From assembly GCA_000934455.1 (NCBI GenBank), contig KN883881.1:38068-61925 (forward strand): DNA of 23,858 bases, given 5' to 3'. The position numbers were made by a program, and so were the translations under genes. The DNA comes from Apostichopus parvimensis (taxonomy: Eukaryota; Echinodermata; Holothuroidea; Aspidochirotida; Stichopodidae). The notes under the pieces were generated by a model. The model did not search any database and was not told the DNA's origin. It was given only the letters and a program-made list of their open reading frames with translations. Shown one piece after another: positions 1-11,700 of the stretch. How positions within the stretch are numbered: position 1 is the first letter of the stretch; each line of letters starts with the position of its first letter.

Positions 1-2479
1 CATTTATTCCTTTGGAGTATCATAAACTTGATGCATAATGGAATTGCACGCATGATAGAATTACTTCTACGAATACCACACTGAAGTGACAAGACAAGAA
101 TATATATGACACAAACGATCTTTAGTTACATAGTCAACATTTCAAACTTTGTTTGCATAACGGAAAACAAAAAAGAGTTACGGTAGTCAAGGTTTTATAT
201 ACAGAGGTCAATAATTATCTCCATCAGCTAGACCACCATGCAGTTCATAACAAGTTTTATTTTTTGGCTTTTCATGTTCCAAATTTTAGGGTCAAGGAAG
301 TTTATTTGCTTTCGCCATTTGTTGGTGCCGTGTTTTTCTAGGAACTGTAAATATATTATTTGCAAACAAATCCTGTTTACCGATAACCCAACTTATTTAA
401 GTAGAAGGTACGCGGTTTAATGCCAAGTTGAAGCTCACTATATGATGGCCTGAGTGCTGAACTCCGGGCTCAGTTATAGAATTTGTATTGGTCTACAAAG
501 ATGCAAGGCAATGGAACATTAGATAATTAATGCAATTAGTCACAAATTAATACTTATATAATGCTCAAAAGCAAGATTTGCCAGATATCAGCACCTTGAA
601 TTATGGTACATTCCTATATATATAAACAGTTACAAGCAGATTTAGATTCTACAGGCAAGACTATCCGAAGATCAGAAAGTCAAGTGTTGGAGTCCCATGA
701 ACATGAAATTGTTAATTTATACACCAAATTTAACTGCAAAAGTAGTAATTCCCCAGCAAGTGACTTTATAACTGTTATGCACGGAAAAGTTCAATGAGTT
801 TCTTCTTACTTCATTCATGTGCCCTTTTGCCCCCCCCCCTCCCCCCACCAGATGACATTTCAAATCTGTTTTTGACGATGCAAGATCAATTATTGAGTAT
901 TGTTGACTTTTCTGTAAAAATTTTACTCACTCCACATGCAGCATGTATGGGTGATTGATTGCTAGACATGCATAACCTTGCATGTGAAGAACTGTGATTT
1001 TTGTTCGATGGACAGAATATTGCTAAAAATTTAACGAAAAAAATATTGAACCAAACACAAATATCAAAAACAAACTAGAGCAATGATTTAACACCGATGT
1101 AGTCGCTAATCAGTCTCTGGAATGTTTTAAATGTCATAATTTACAAACAAAAATTAGGAATAAATTTTCTTTCATATATACATAAGTTTGTTTAATAGTT
1201 TATATTACACAGGCACATGCATTTGAAGTCAATTATTTCTGTACTCTCTGCAAAAACAACTGGTTTGGATCCAAACCCCAATTTGAGTAATTGTGATTTT
1301 TGAAAAATCATATAAGGATTTTCCTGTACATACAAGGCAGTAATGTACATTAAAGGTTAGATTTAGAAAATGTAAATATCAAGCTCACATATTGTCTGAG
1401 AGGACAAATATCTCGCCTGGCAACCAAACACTATCCTTGCAGGTTGTCATGAAACCAGTTAACTTTAAGTACAGTGAAAATAGAGAGGTACACACTTTCA
1501 ATTTGACATTCCTGACTATGAATGTTCATGTACGCATAACCAGTTATAAACACTAATTAAAACTGCTGTTTATACAATCTTACAAGAGAATCCACAGTTG
1601 TCCAAAGGCATAGAAAGGCATTTGTCCCTGGGGAGGGAGGGGAGAAGGTATGGATTATAGATAGCTAGTTATGTGGTAGTGTGCCAGGGTATATGGGAGG
1701 AATTAAATAACTCAAAGCTGCAGCAATTTTATATGACTTGTCAGCCTCTCGTAGCAACTTCCAAGCAGTATATTTCACTGAAACCGAGGGTATGTAGCTT
1801 TATTGAAACATCTGATTGGATTATTCCCCATAACATGCATACCTCAACTCACAAGCCATCGGTTCCTATACTGTTGTACGTGGGGAACAACCATTTACTT
1901 CAAAAACATTAGCCCTAAAGCCATGAGTGTATCTACAAACATATATCTCAAGGAATACTATTAACCAAGTATTGATGTGGCACTATGCAGTTTGTAAAAT
2001 TACTTTCCAGCCTTAAAGGCTTTATTGAGAGTGCCAATTAGAGCTGATATACCTTTCTTAGTCAAGGCTAATTAAGCAAGACACACGACTACATATGTCA
2101 GACTACATACAAATGCTTGTTAAATGTACTGTACATCCATAAGGTTTAGGTCTAGCTAAAGTATCCTACCTAACAGCCAAACCATTTGTCACAAATAAAA
2201 TACTCGAAATCTGCTAGTGCTATAATCAGAATGATTGAGTGATATCAGGCCAAAACCATTAGCCGGCAAGTACAAACTCTCTTTAGCAATCCCGTAGGCT
2301 GTAACTGGGGCAAGACCACTTCACGCGAGACCACAAGAGCTTATAGCCTTATGCCTTGCTGAGACTTTTACGTTTTATGATTTTGGCCAAACCAAGGCTA
2401 AGGCCTAGGCTAAGTTAAAATCAGGCCTAACGTTATGCCTACCTTAGGCTTAAGTCCAGCTCACCTCAAGATATACTTC

Positions 2480-3070
2480 TATCTGGAATAGCAATGATTA
2501 AGAATATTCGGAACCGTTTTTCAGAAGCAGCCTATAAAAGTAACTTTTTCTTGCATCTGTCACGGTTCGAGCAATGCTGGGCTTCTTCTAAAGTCATTTA
2601 TCGGAACATCATGTCTTTATAGCCCCAGTATTGAAACCAGTACTGCAGCCAGTTGTGCTTATGTTACGTGATTAAAATAAAGTCACTGAACTTTCCGGTC
2701 AGCACTTTTTCAACGAGTCTAATGGTCTCCGTCTGTATAACGATGTGATTCAGGTAACTTCATTTGCACCTTCTGAATACATTCAGTCAAGATGAACCAA
2801 TCGAGCAAACATGGAGGTATAACCAGCTGTAATTGTCACTTTTGCACTTTCATCTGCACGTCTCTGACAATTATCTGAACTTGAAGATATCGCTCAGGAA
2901 GTGCATCGTAGTACCGTTTATGCAAAACAGGTTCTGCAAAAAATACATCACGACTCTGTGCGACAACATGATTGAACGTTTTCGCTAACACGTGTCACGA
3001 CTTTAAGCCAATCACCTTCGACGAAGCTGTCACTAAGTCTCAAAGAGCTATCTACGCCAAGGTATGATGT
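2480..3070 (+). other. Less AT-rich patch with weak exon-like frames
   Basis: CpG dinucleotides are denser here than around it. A TATAAAAG box lies at about 2533, an ATG at 2792, a coding-looking run LEDIAQEVHRSTVYAKQVLQ from 2880, and KPITFDEAVTKSQRAIYAK ending at 3061 directly before GTATGA, a plausible donor. The two runs are in different frames with stops between them, and no good acceptor precedes the second. This may be a first-exon region, a gene relic or a transposon relic. Confidence 0.2.
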
Positions 3071-4140
3071 GGTTATCCAATCAAGACCTGGATATATATT
3101 TCTAACTGAACAACTAGACTCTTCTTATTATACAATTTGTGTATTTCTTGGCAAACGGAGAAGCAAATCGGAACATTTTGATGTCTTTCGACAGACGGGC
3201 AAAAGTAGATCTGCGTTTTATCTATTCAACCAATTCGGAAGGAGAAAAGCATTACAAATGCTTACAAAATAGCTTTGTCCAACGTCTGGTTTCTGTTTGG
3301 AGAGTGGGCGTTTTTTTTTTAATTTTTCAATTGCATTGTAGTTGATGTCACGAGAGCAATACGTCTTAAACACGACTTCAAATTGATCTTTTTCTGTGTA
3401 AAACTTCGTAGGAGTCTCAGTTACCTCTTATTTCTTTCCTCTCAATATTTGAACGAACTCCTACTATTCATAAAGGTTATGAACTTCCGCAAAATATTTG
3501 ACTATTCATATATACCGCTTTATTTACACACTAGGCCTGTATTTTTCTGCACTCTTACCGATGGCGCCAGTTAACATCGTATCCTATTTGTAGTCTGGGC
3601 TTTCAGAATTGTCCATCTGCCGTTGTGCTTTACATGGGTTAAATAACCACTTGTTCCATCTCAATTGTAGTGAAAGTGTGAGCTACGTAATTAATGTCAT
3701 GGCTTTTAGCAAGTAATGTCTGTTTATTTTATAGACATTTGGATGGGGATGTGGGGGGGGGGGGGTGGATCGCTTTCATTCATTGGTGCATTTTTGAGTA
3801 TTATTTAGTCATAAGGTTGCATCCTCTTATATGGAACTTCTGTCGATTTATATGCGAGTAGTGAGCACAGAAATGCATTCATTTTATAAGATGCTTTGTG
3901 GTGTAGTTGTATACAATTCCCTCCCCTCCCCCCCCCCTGCCACCCTGTCCTCATGAGCACCTCTTCCAGCTGAAATCATCCACATATGCTTACTCTCTTC
4001 CATGTTTGTATAAAGTCCACACTTCACTTACACAATTTGAAGAACTGATTAGGCCACAAGAGCTAACTACTCCCACAGCATCTGGGATGGCTTCAGCATC
4101 AAATTAATCTTTTGCAAGCGAGTGCTGTACATAAGTTGAG

Positions 4141-4156
4141 TATATATATATATATA
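4141..4156. repeat. (TA)n microsatellite
   Basis: An uninterrupted TA dinucleotide tract of eight units, 27 bp left of the MITE. Confidence 0.9.
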
Positions 4157-4183
4157 CCATGAAATCTACTTGTTACATTAATA

Positions 4184-4347
4184 CAGTGGCGTAGGAAGGT
4201 ACTTTTGAGTGGGGGGGGGGCTGAAGACTGATGGCCGGCCTGGGGGAGGGGTCTAAGGGGAGGGTGTCCCCCTCCCCTTTGGAAATTTTTTGCATTTCCA
4301 GGTGACCTCAGATGCAATTTGGTGCAATATAGGTTCCTACGCCCTTG
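4184..4347. mobile_element. 164-bp hAT-like MITE
   Basis: The left end is CAGTGGCGTAGGAA and the right end, read inverted, is CAAGGGCGTAGGAA: 12 of 14 positions match, including a perfect ten-base core. Both begin with CA as hAT ends do. The element is flanked by CATTAATA (4176-4183) and CATCAATA (4348-4355), an 8-bp target duplication with one mismatch, also as in hAT. The interior is G-rich and contains a perfect 10-bp hairpin (4255-4264 with 4270-4279). No transposase is encoded. The hAT assignment is inferred from ends and duplication length. Confidence 0.75.
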
Positions 4348-4355
4348 CATCAATA

Positions 4356-5050
4356 GAAGAATGATTATGTCAACTCAAACAAGTTTTGCTGATTTTATTA
4401 GTACAATTCTCTAAATCTGATCTTACTTTTACAGTACAAAAAGGAAGAAAAGTATTTGAAGAGCATTAAAAATTAAACAATGGAAAAATTAACCATTTTT
4501 AGACAACCCCATCGGGAACTTTAGACGTCAATTACTCTTACCCTGTATGTTTCCTCAATGTATCAAAGACGACCACAAAATGCCTCTCTTCGTAGACATA
4601 TTCCTAACATGCCTATCCTACCTAAAGTACATCAATGCTCGAGATAGATGTTAATTTCGATCCCACATGGAAATAATTTCACATTTGATCTGGCCAAGGT
4701 AGGATGGTATACTATAACTTTGTTCACGATAAAACCATAAAATATTCTTTTTATGGATAACGGTTATGATGATGCACTTTGACTTTGCTCTGTAGTCTAA
4801 CTCAATCAGTTCTCTCTATCTAAGGGCATCAAATTTATACAAAATTCATGTTTCCTTGTTTCGCACGTAGCAAACTTAGCCATTTTGGATCAGGCTTTGT
4901 GGATTCAACTTGCAATTTGGGAAAGAAGTTTAATCCTGGGATGAAACATTACATCTAAAGTGTCGATGACTGCATCAGTTTTAAACACAGAACACAAAAT
5001 TTAGGAAAAGTGCCAAATTACCGTACACCACCATACTATTAGAATATTTG
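4356..5050. other. Intergenic, nothing recognised
   Basis: AT-rich sequence between two transposon-derived elements. I see no open frame of note and no repeat structure. Confidence 0.5.
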
Positions 5051-5527
5051 CAGGGATGTGCCCACGCTGGGCGGGACTGGGTGGCCCAGTCCAGTTCTAA
5101 AAATTACCGCCCAGCACTGTCTTAAAAATCGTGAATCCCGCCCAGCACTATTTTCATCTAAAATCCCGACATTCCTAACAATATATTCAACATAAATTGG
5201 GCATAGCCTATGCCAAAATCATACAGACTAATAATGCATCAGTTACGCATGCGAGAAACATTACTTACGGCTCTCAATCGGTCCCTTGTAAAATCTCTTT
5301 GAAACAAACTAATAACTTTACCAAGTACGTAATATATTTCACTACAAAAATATTAAAAAATGTAAATTGTTAGCAAAACTAGTACTTGTGTATATGCTTA
5401 AAAAGCTACACAAGTGCCAGCATTTGGCATCTGAGCACCTTCAAAAATCACCCCCTTACCCTTAGACCGCTCCCACAGGACGGCGATCAGTATATCCGGC
5501 ACTCAGGAAAACCTGGGCACATCCCTG
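5051..5527. mobile_element. 477-bp non-autonomous DNA transposon with 14-bp inverted ends
   Basis: CAGGGATGTGCCCA at 5051-5064 is repeated exactly in inverted orientation at 5514-5527. The direct repeat TATTTG abuts both ends (5045-5050 and 5528-5533), consistent with a target duplication. Subterminal copies of a CGCCCAGCAC-like word recur near the left end (about 5069-5150), as transposase-binding repeats often do. There is no coding capacity. The CAGGG start resembles hAT ends, but hAT makes 8-bp duplications, so the superfamily is uncertain. Confidence 0.75.
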
Positions 5528-7940
5528 TATTTGTATTTTAATGTAGATAAACTGCTTCCTATTGGCTAACCGAAAGTTATTGAAATTTTCCACTTTGCCC
5601 TCCGGCATGTGATTAATACTGATACAAAAATAAGTGTTGGTTTGACCAATTTGCAACCATACTTTAAATAATGCTTAAAAGGTTTCTGAAAATGCCAATG
5701 AAAATTCTCATTCTTGTTGTTTTTAGTACCCCAACCTCTGCCCCTCCCTTCCTTCTCTCCTGGTTCCTTTGCATCACCTTTGAATCACCGTTTACGTTGT
5801 AACGAATGAGATATTTTGGTCACATTAATGAGTTGCTCTTACTCCAAACATTTCAGACTTCTGGTGATGATATTGATTCATCATTCAGAGATTTGCTTGT
5901 TGTATAAATGTGTTATTTAAAAATTCAACTTCTTAGCAAATGAATCATTTAACACAAGGCTACACCTCGAACCCATTAAAGAAACTTAAGATATTTACAA
6001 TATTGTAAGTTTTAAAGCAAGGCTTCTTTTTTCTATTTATAATATGATCAAAAAATATGATCAACAAATAATAGACAATTTCTTGTTCAATTTGGTCTAC
6101 ATTATGAAGTCACTAATCTTCAAGCTATTATTGATCAAATACCGGGTCTCTCACCAAACAAACAAACAAACAGGAATTGCCGATATTTGTGACAACAAAC
6201 TAAAACATACAATTTTGAACATAAACCCCTTCAAAAGTTGCAATATATAACACAGTTTATCATACAAAAATATTCTGAGAGAATAATGAAGTTGAAAGTG
6301 AGAGCCACCAAGCAAGAGAAGTTTGAATTTAAGTGACTTATCCATCAAAAACATCATCAAATCAGGTCTGATGGTTTGCAATGTATAACATCTACATGAG
6401 TTCACATTACATATCATTCTGCCCTTCAGAATCTTATCAGGCATTGCTGGATGTTAATTCAATCATTGCATAAATTCATTTGATGAAGTGAGTTAATAGC
6501 AAACAAAATACTGGCCAAAAGAAAATACCTCATACCTTTTTTTCTTAAATTAAAAATGAGAAGAAAAAAAGAACCTTACAAAATTTCACATACGGCGCAA
6601 AAACAATTCTACGCGGGCAAGAAAATTTGCAACAAAACACGAATAGAGTGAGACTTTAAATTTACCGATCCGGTCACTCGTATTTTAAAGCTCATAGTCA
6701 TCTGGGTAACAGTTCCCTGTGTAATCTCCTGTAGCAAAGTGAGTCTGACACAGAGCCATGGAGACCGATGCGACTTTTATCATCTGAAATGTCTTTTAGG
6801 ATGTCTCACTCTAATAGAAAATAAAAGTATGGAGAGCTGTGACCTGTTTTATTTCAAACTTGCTGTTCTCTCTCGTCACTCTAGTGCCTGCCCCCTTTAC
6901 CTGCTTTTGAGCACAAATGCTGCTCCAATATGGCAGTTTAACCCTGTTTAAGTTTAAAGCATTAAATATTTGAACAATGCGACAAAAATGGTTTTGGCGA
7001 CTTGTCATATATATCAAGCTGTTTACTAAGGAACTTTCAGCAAGTCAATAGATTTATATGCTTTGAGCTGTGACAAAAATACTGTGCACTTTTCTTCTGC
7101 ATACAATGCAGAATTTCTTAATAGGACACTTTCAAACTATTCCTGATATTTTGGTACATGCATAAAAAAAATTCGTATAGAGAGTAATTTATAAACTTTA
7201 AATTTCACTTTAAAATATGTGAAAAAGAAGAAGAAGAAAGGAGACTTTTACAAAAAAAGGTTACAAAGTCGCATTAAAAACATGATTTTATGAGAGATCA
7301 TGGGTGGTAATTCGTTTGTATTTTAATTAAAGTTGAAGGAATAATTACACTCAGTCTTCCCAGGACTGTGTTTTGTTTTGGACTGTGAGCTGGCAAAATT
7401 GAGTTTTTTGTATATTGTTTGTATAAAAACCAACTTCCCCGGGCTACTGCAGTGATGTTAAATATTATTCATTAGTTTGGGACTAAAATTGAAAATCACA
7501 GGAACAAGAATGGCAGTTAATTGAATCGGACAATCTTGTGTTTCATGATTCAGGGAAGGATTATCAAAATATGGATGACTGTCAGAAACTAGTCCTTCAT
7601 TCAAGACCATCACTTTGATAGGATTCCAAATGATACAATATTCACTTGGCTATGACTTACATTTCACTTAACTAAAATCAAATTGTATAAAATACATGAA
7701 AAAAAAAAACAACAACCCAGAATTCTGAAGCGATATTTCAGAAATTGGCACCATTCAATGTATGATATCATCATAACATATCAGTAGCACATGTTTTCTA
7801 TGAATCGAATAAAACAAAATATTTATATTTAAGACCGTGATTAGTCGATATTTATAAAGTTGGCAAGAAATATTCCATATACTAACCTCACTTAATAGTC
7901 ATACTTTTTCTTTGTTATAACGCAGCAGCCCGGATTTGGG
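5528..7940. other. Intergenic, downstream of the receptor gene
   Basis: Very AT-rich DNA. It includes a short (AAAC)n tract at 6155-6172 and an (AAG)n tract near 7206. Open frames such as the 97-codon one on the minus strand at 6151-6444 show no coding bias or splice support. Confidence 0.5.
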
Positions 7941-7944
7941 TTGA

Positions 7945-7950
7945 TTTATT
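7945..7950 (-). promoter_or_regulatory. Candidate polyadenylation signal AATAAA
   Basis: This is a minus-strand AATAAA, the first canonical one I see downstream of both tail stops (about 380 nt after the 8327 stop). AATAAA is common in AT-rich DNA, so support rests only on its position. Confidence 0.35.
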
Positions 7951-8326
7951 AGAATAACATATTTCTCTAGACCAAAGGAAAAAAAGGAAAAGGGCTGGTA
8001 ACGATGGCAAATAATAATACTAGTTCAATATAACACCAACTCTCTCCCCTTCTTGGACTATTGACATATCAACATTCAATTTCTGCCTACATGTATCCGT
8101 CTTCATGTTCACACACTCCCTTTTCTCTGTTTCCAAGGAAACATAAACGTTATATATATTGGTCGAAGATGTTGATGTTGTTTTCAAGGAGATAAATGGC
8201 AGATCCAGGGAGGGTATCCACTTTGCCTCTCAAGAATATTTCTTTGGCACTGAAAATTATCGGACAACGAAAAAAAAAATTGACACAACATATTTAGTAC
8301 GCTTTGCACACAGCTGGCATCCCTCA

Positions 8327-8613
8327 CTATTTACCCATGTTTTCTTTAATTATGCAGCATTGTTTCAGTTCCAAATTTCTCTTTCTTACATGTGCTCGTC
8401 TCCCTCCCCTCGTCTTCCGATGAAATCCTGGATCCAGAACTGGTTTGTGATCAATAGGCACATCTATGGACACTGTTGGTGGAAGTTTACATACATTCAA
8501 AGGTTGAAGGAAATCAACTGCTTTAATAACAGAACTGTCACCCAAAACGAGCGATTCGACTGCCGTTTTCCTACTCATATCGAGCGCAGTAAACAGTCCT
8601 TCGTATTTCCGAT
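8327..8613 (-). CDS. Alternative or frameshifted cytoplasmic tail frame
   Basis: A second frame overlapping exon H runs from about 8613 to a stop at 8327, 94 codons. It includes RKTAVESLVLGDSSVIKAVD and LPPTVSIDVPIDHKPVLDPG. Its codons are rich in G-first triplets (GTT, GAT, GCA, GGA), as expected for real coding sequence. It can be reached in the correct phase either by using the weak acceptor CATTGAG at 8614 or by a one-base shift relative to exon H between 8614 and 8575. A YxxL sorting-like motif (YEGL) lies near its start. A consensus-like donor, CAT|GTAAGA, occurs at 8390, so it could also be an internal exon. Whether it is translated is unresolved. Confidence 0.4.
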
Positions 8614-8750
8614 CTCAATGTCGGACAGGTTGTTTAACGTTCCCTTGGGGTTATGTTGAAGTTCACAGGGTATATTGTTCACAACGTCGTCGTTTGGTGT
8701 ATCCAACGATATACCTTCGCTGGTGGTGTCGTCCACTTCGTCCTCAAACA
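8575..8750 (-). CDS. Exon H: cytoplasmic tail, phase-consistent frame
   Basis: The acceptor CTTTCTCTTTCTTAAATTAG precedes TGTTTGAGG. The leading TG joins the A left by exon G to make a Met codon, followed by 57 codons and a TGA at 8577-8575. The tail is acidic (FEDEVDDTTSEGISLDTPND) and Asn-rich, with no recognised ITIM, SH3 or kinase motif. A more distal acceptor (CTGTTTTCAG, end 8784) would hit a stop in this phase. The tail is short at 66 residues after the helix, and the stop sits in a stretch whose other frame also looks coding; see the alternative tail. Confidence 0.7.
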
Positions 8751-11700
8751 CTAATTTAAGAAAGAGAAAGGGGAATGGCCAAATCTGAAAACAGTGACTC
8801 AATGCAGAATGATTAAATCAGCTTCCACTGATAATTCCTACAGAACACGTCTCGCCTCACGGTCGAGGCAGATTGGAAAGAAATGTCGACAGAAGTAATC
8901 TACAGCAGACATTAAGGTAACTTCTTGGTTTGATTTGATTTTGATTTGATTTTGGTTTGATTTTGGTCAAGTTTTCTAATTAAAAAAAAAAATTGCTACG
9001 AAAATGCATGTCGTCACATCACTTGTCAAGTTTGAACAATTGATGCGAATTATTAATTTTCTCACTAATTAGTTTCCCATTTGGGGAAGAAATTGATAGT
9101 TTATAGTTTGATGAATTAAAATCTTAATGTCAGGAATATTTGAAGGATTCTTTTCAAATTCCCACAAACTGAAGAGAGAGACAAAAAAACCCACTCCAAT
9201 TTCAGTTTAACATTGCTTTTGGCCGTACAATTTTGTCTTTGAATCAATGCATACAATCTTCACATGTGCACAATTGGCGACACAGAGCTGTAAGACACAG
9301 GCATATTGCCAACATGCAGAAACCAGTTAATATCAGGATAGATGTTAAGTAATGAGAATTTGAAGTAATCAAATAAGGTATAGAGCCAAGGTTTAATAGG
9401 CAGTGAGTGTAAGTTGATATTAAAGTGTATGTGGCAAGTGATTGAACGAATCATGATAAATCGCTTAGAATAGTCAACTGCTGAATCAAAAATGAGGGGA
9501 GCGATGGGGAGGGGTGGGGGTGTTGTGATGGCTTGCCTATTTAATTTGCCCTGCAGGGAACAAAATGAGTAACTGCCAGGTTAGAAATTCTCATCATCTT
9601 CTCATAGACTAGACTTATGCACACCCAGAATTTTTGGTGCTATAAAGTTCACAACCCCTTCAATCAGAGACAGCAGTTTCTAAAAAAATTCATAGACTCG
9701 TACACATCACAGTCAAATATCTAACAGAAACCGCAATGACAGTGAGGGAAAATGCAGAAATGCAAATGGTTGCAATAATTTCCATGCGACATATTAAAAG
9801 TATTCTTACCTTCATGCTAATATTCATGCTAATATATGTTACTCTCACTTTAATATGCATGAAAAGTTAGATTTCGTGAGAGACTGTTCATTTGCTCAAC
9901 ATCCAGAGAATGTATAAGATCCCGCTAGGATCAAAGCGTCAGGATTTTTTGCAATACTTAAGCAGTTTGTTATCCTTTTCTTTGTACCCTCTCTCTTTAA
10001 TTGCTCAACTTTTGTCACAACAGCAGGGCATTCTGTCACATTTGAAACCAAAAATATTGACCTTTCAATTGAATATACAAAAATATGCAGTAGAGAGGTT
10101 GAAATGTACCCCCCCCCCGCCCCCCTTCTCTTTCAAAGGGATAAAAAAAAGAGGAATATTACCATAAAATATAACTATTAATGAGAATAAAATATAAAAA
10201 TGAATGAAAGAATGGAAATGGATGAAAAAAATGAATGAATGAATGTCCACTCACTTTCGTGATCTGAACAGAAAAGTCTCATTAACCAAAGTCCAAGAAA
10301 GCAGAACGAGACCAACAAAGCCCCCACAAGTATGACAACCAGTAGAGTACGTTCTATGTTTATCGTTTCTTCGGCAACTGGGACTGCTTCCGTTTTATGA
10401 ACTGAAAAAAAAAAAAAAAAAAATTCCATCAGTAGGATTGTAGTATAAATCCAGTTTGAACATTTACGACAATCTATTTTTTCAGTAGCGTTTGATTCGC
10501 CAAAGTACCATTGTGAATATACTGACAATTTGCAATCTCTCGGAGACACACAGCTGCTCTTTATAGTTCAGTTTAGTATTGACCAAGTGTTAGGAATGAA
10601 GCCATCATTGAAATCTGATCTTGTGATGATTGCACATGAGCACTGGCTTGTACCAACGGTTCTCTTATCGATGAGTGTTTCCGAGAGTCACAAGCCGGCC
10701 GTATAAATTGTCACACCCATCCCTACTCCCTGGACCGCCGGTTACCGTCCTTTCTCATCTGACAGATGCGGTCGTACCTCGGCATCTGACCACTTTCTCT
10801 GATAACACTGAGGGAGATGAAGGGTAACCCATTCAACTACACTGCAGTGCAGCTACTGTAACGGAAGTTGTTTTGAAACCATCAAAAAGAACGGAACCAG
10901 AGCCCAGTTTCCAATTCGCAAACCTGAAATACCAAATACATGGAAGACTCCACAAAGACAACACTGCAAAAAGCAGCAATTTGGAATAGGTCAAGAGAAA
11001 TCTGGTTTCTATGAGTGAGGATTTGAACCGGGAACCTAAACAATTGTGAAGCCACCATGCTCTCTGCCATCATTAATTATGTAAGAAAGGATAATCAGTA
11101 TTATCCCAGAAATCAATTAAAGCTAGAGAGAGTCAATTAATGGTCACTCCATTTCAAAGAATCTTCCAAATCTCTGAGACATCTTTAAGGACTAATCGAA
11201 CAAATCAAAAATTATTTGGAGGGTTAGGGCATCCATCAACAAGCCTTTGAAAATTTCTGTCAGCTTTTTGGAATGCTAAAATTTGGCACTATGTTGACGA
11301 TCTTCTGACAGAGAACAATGTGATCGATTATTTTTCTAAATTTGTCCAAAGAAAACAGGAAGGGCAAAAAAAGGGACTAACAAAACCCTTGTGATTGGTC
11401 ATAAGATGGCCTGAAAATATTCACGCACTTTACTCAAGGGGTTACTGTCAATACTGCCTTAAACATTTTCACTTTCATCCAACCCGCCAAAACATGAAAA
11501 CAAAACATTTCTGAAGCTGGCTTCGACCTCTGACCTAGCAGGCAAACTAGTATGATTTGACAGCCTTCTAGGAATTAGTATTGGATAAAATGGGTTAAAT
11601 AAAATAGAACTGACTGATGTAGTGTTGACATTAATGTTGCTATAAAATCATGTGACAAAATTACTTAGTGAAGGTTATTTCTAGAGTAATTAGGAAGAGA

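Larger units (their letters stand above)
1..4175. other. Intergenic, no convincing gene
   Basis: The stretch is AT-rich with only short open frames (up to about 80 codons) that lack family resemblance or good splice sites. It holds a C run near 830-846, a G run near 3753-3765, a C run at 3919-3937, and a patch at 2385-2460 dense in AGGCT/AGCCT/AGGCCT words that read as nested short palindromes. The 2480-3070 part is less AT-rich with several CpGs and is described separately. Confidence 0.5.
8751..10254 (-). other. Intron between transmembrane and tail exons
   Basis: The donor is GTGAGT after 10255 and the acceptor lies before 8750. It contains a GATTT/GATTTT short tandem tract (8929-8966), a G-rich patch near 9500, a decayed hairpin repeat near 9908-9970, a duplicated 12-mer TTCATGCTAATA near 9810-9835, and a C run at 10109-10125. 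Confidence 0.7.

Noticed and set aside
603-797. 64-codon plus-strand frame with a plausible-looking peptide
   Set aside because: It is isolated, short, without coding-type codon bias or splice signals.
8159-8659. 166-codon plus-strand open frame
   Set aside because: It lies opposite the receptor's tail exon; its length is a shadow of the minus-strand coding frames, and it has no splice or family support.
9790-9880. Extra minus-strand exon ending at AAG|GTAAGA near 9808
   Set aside because: The donor looks good, but the only acceptor nearby (ATTAAAG) is weak, and the segment is made of a duplicated TTCATGCTAATA word. Exons G and H already join in phase.
10990-11075. Functional tRNA gene
   Set aside because: The B box is perfect, but acceptor and anticodon stems do not form, so only a SINE-like origin is proposed.
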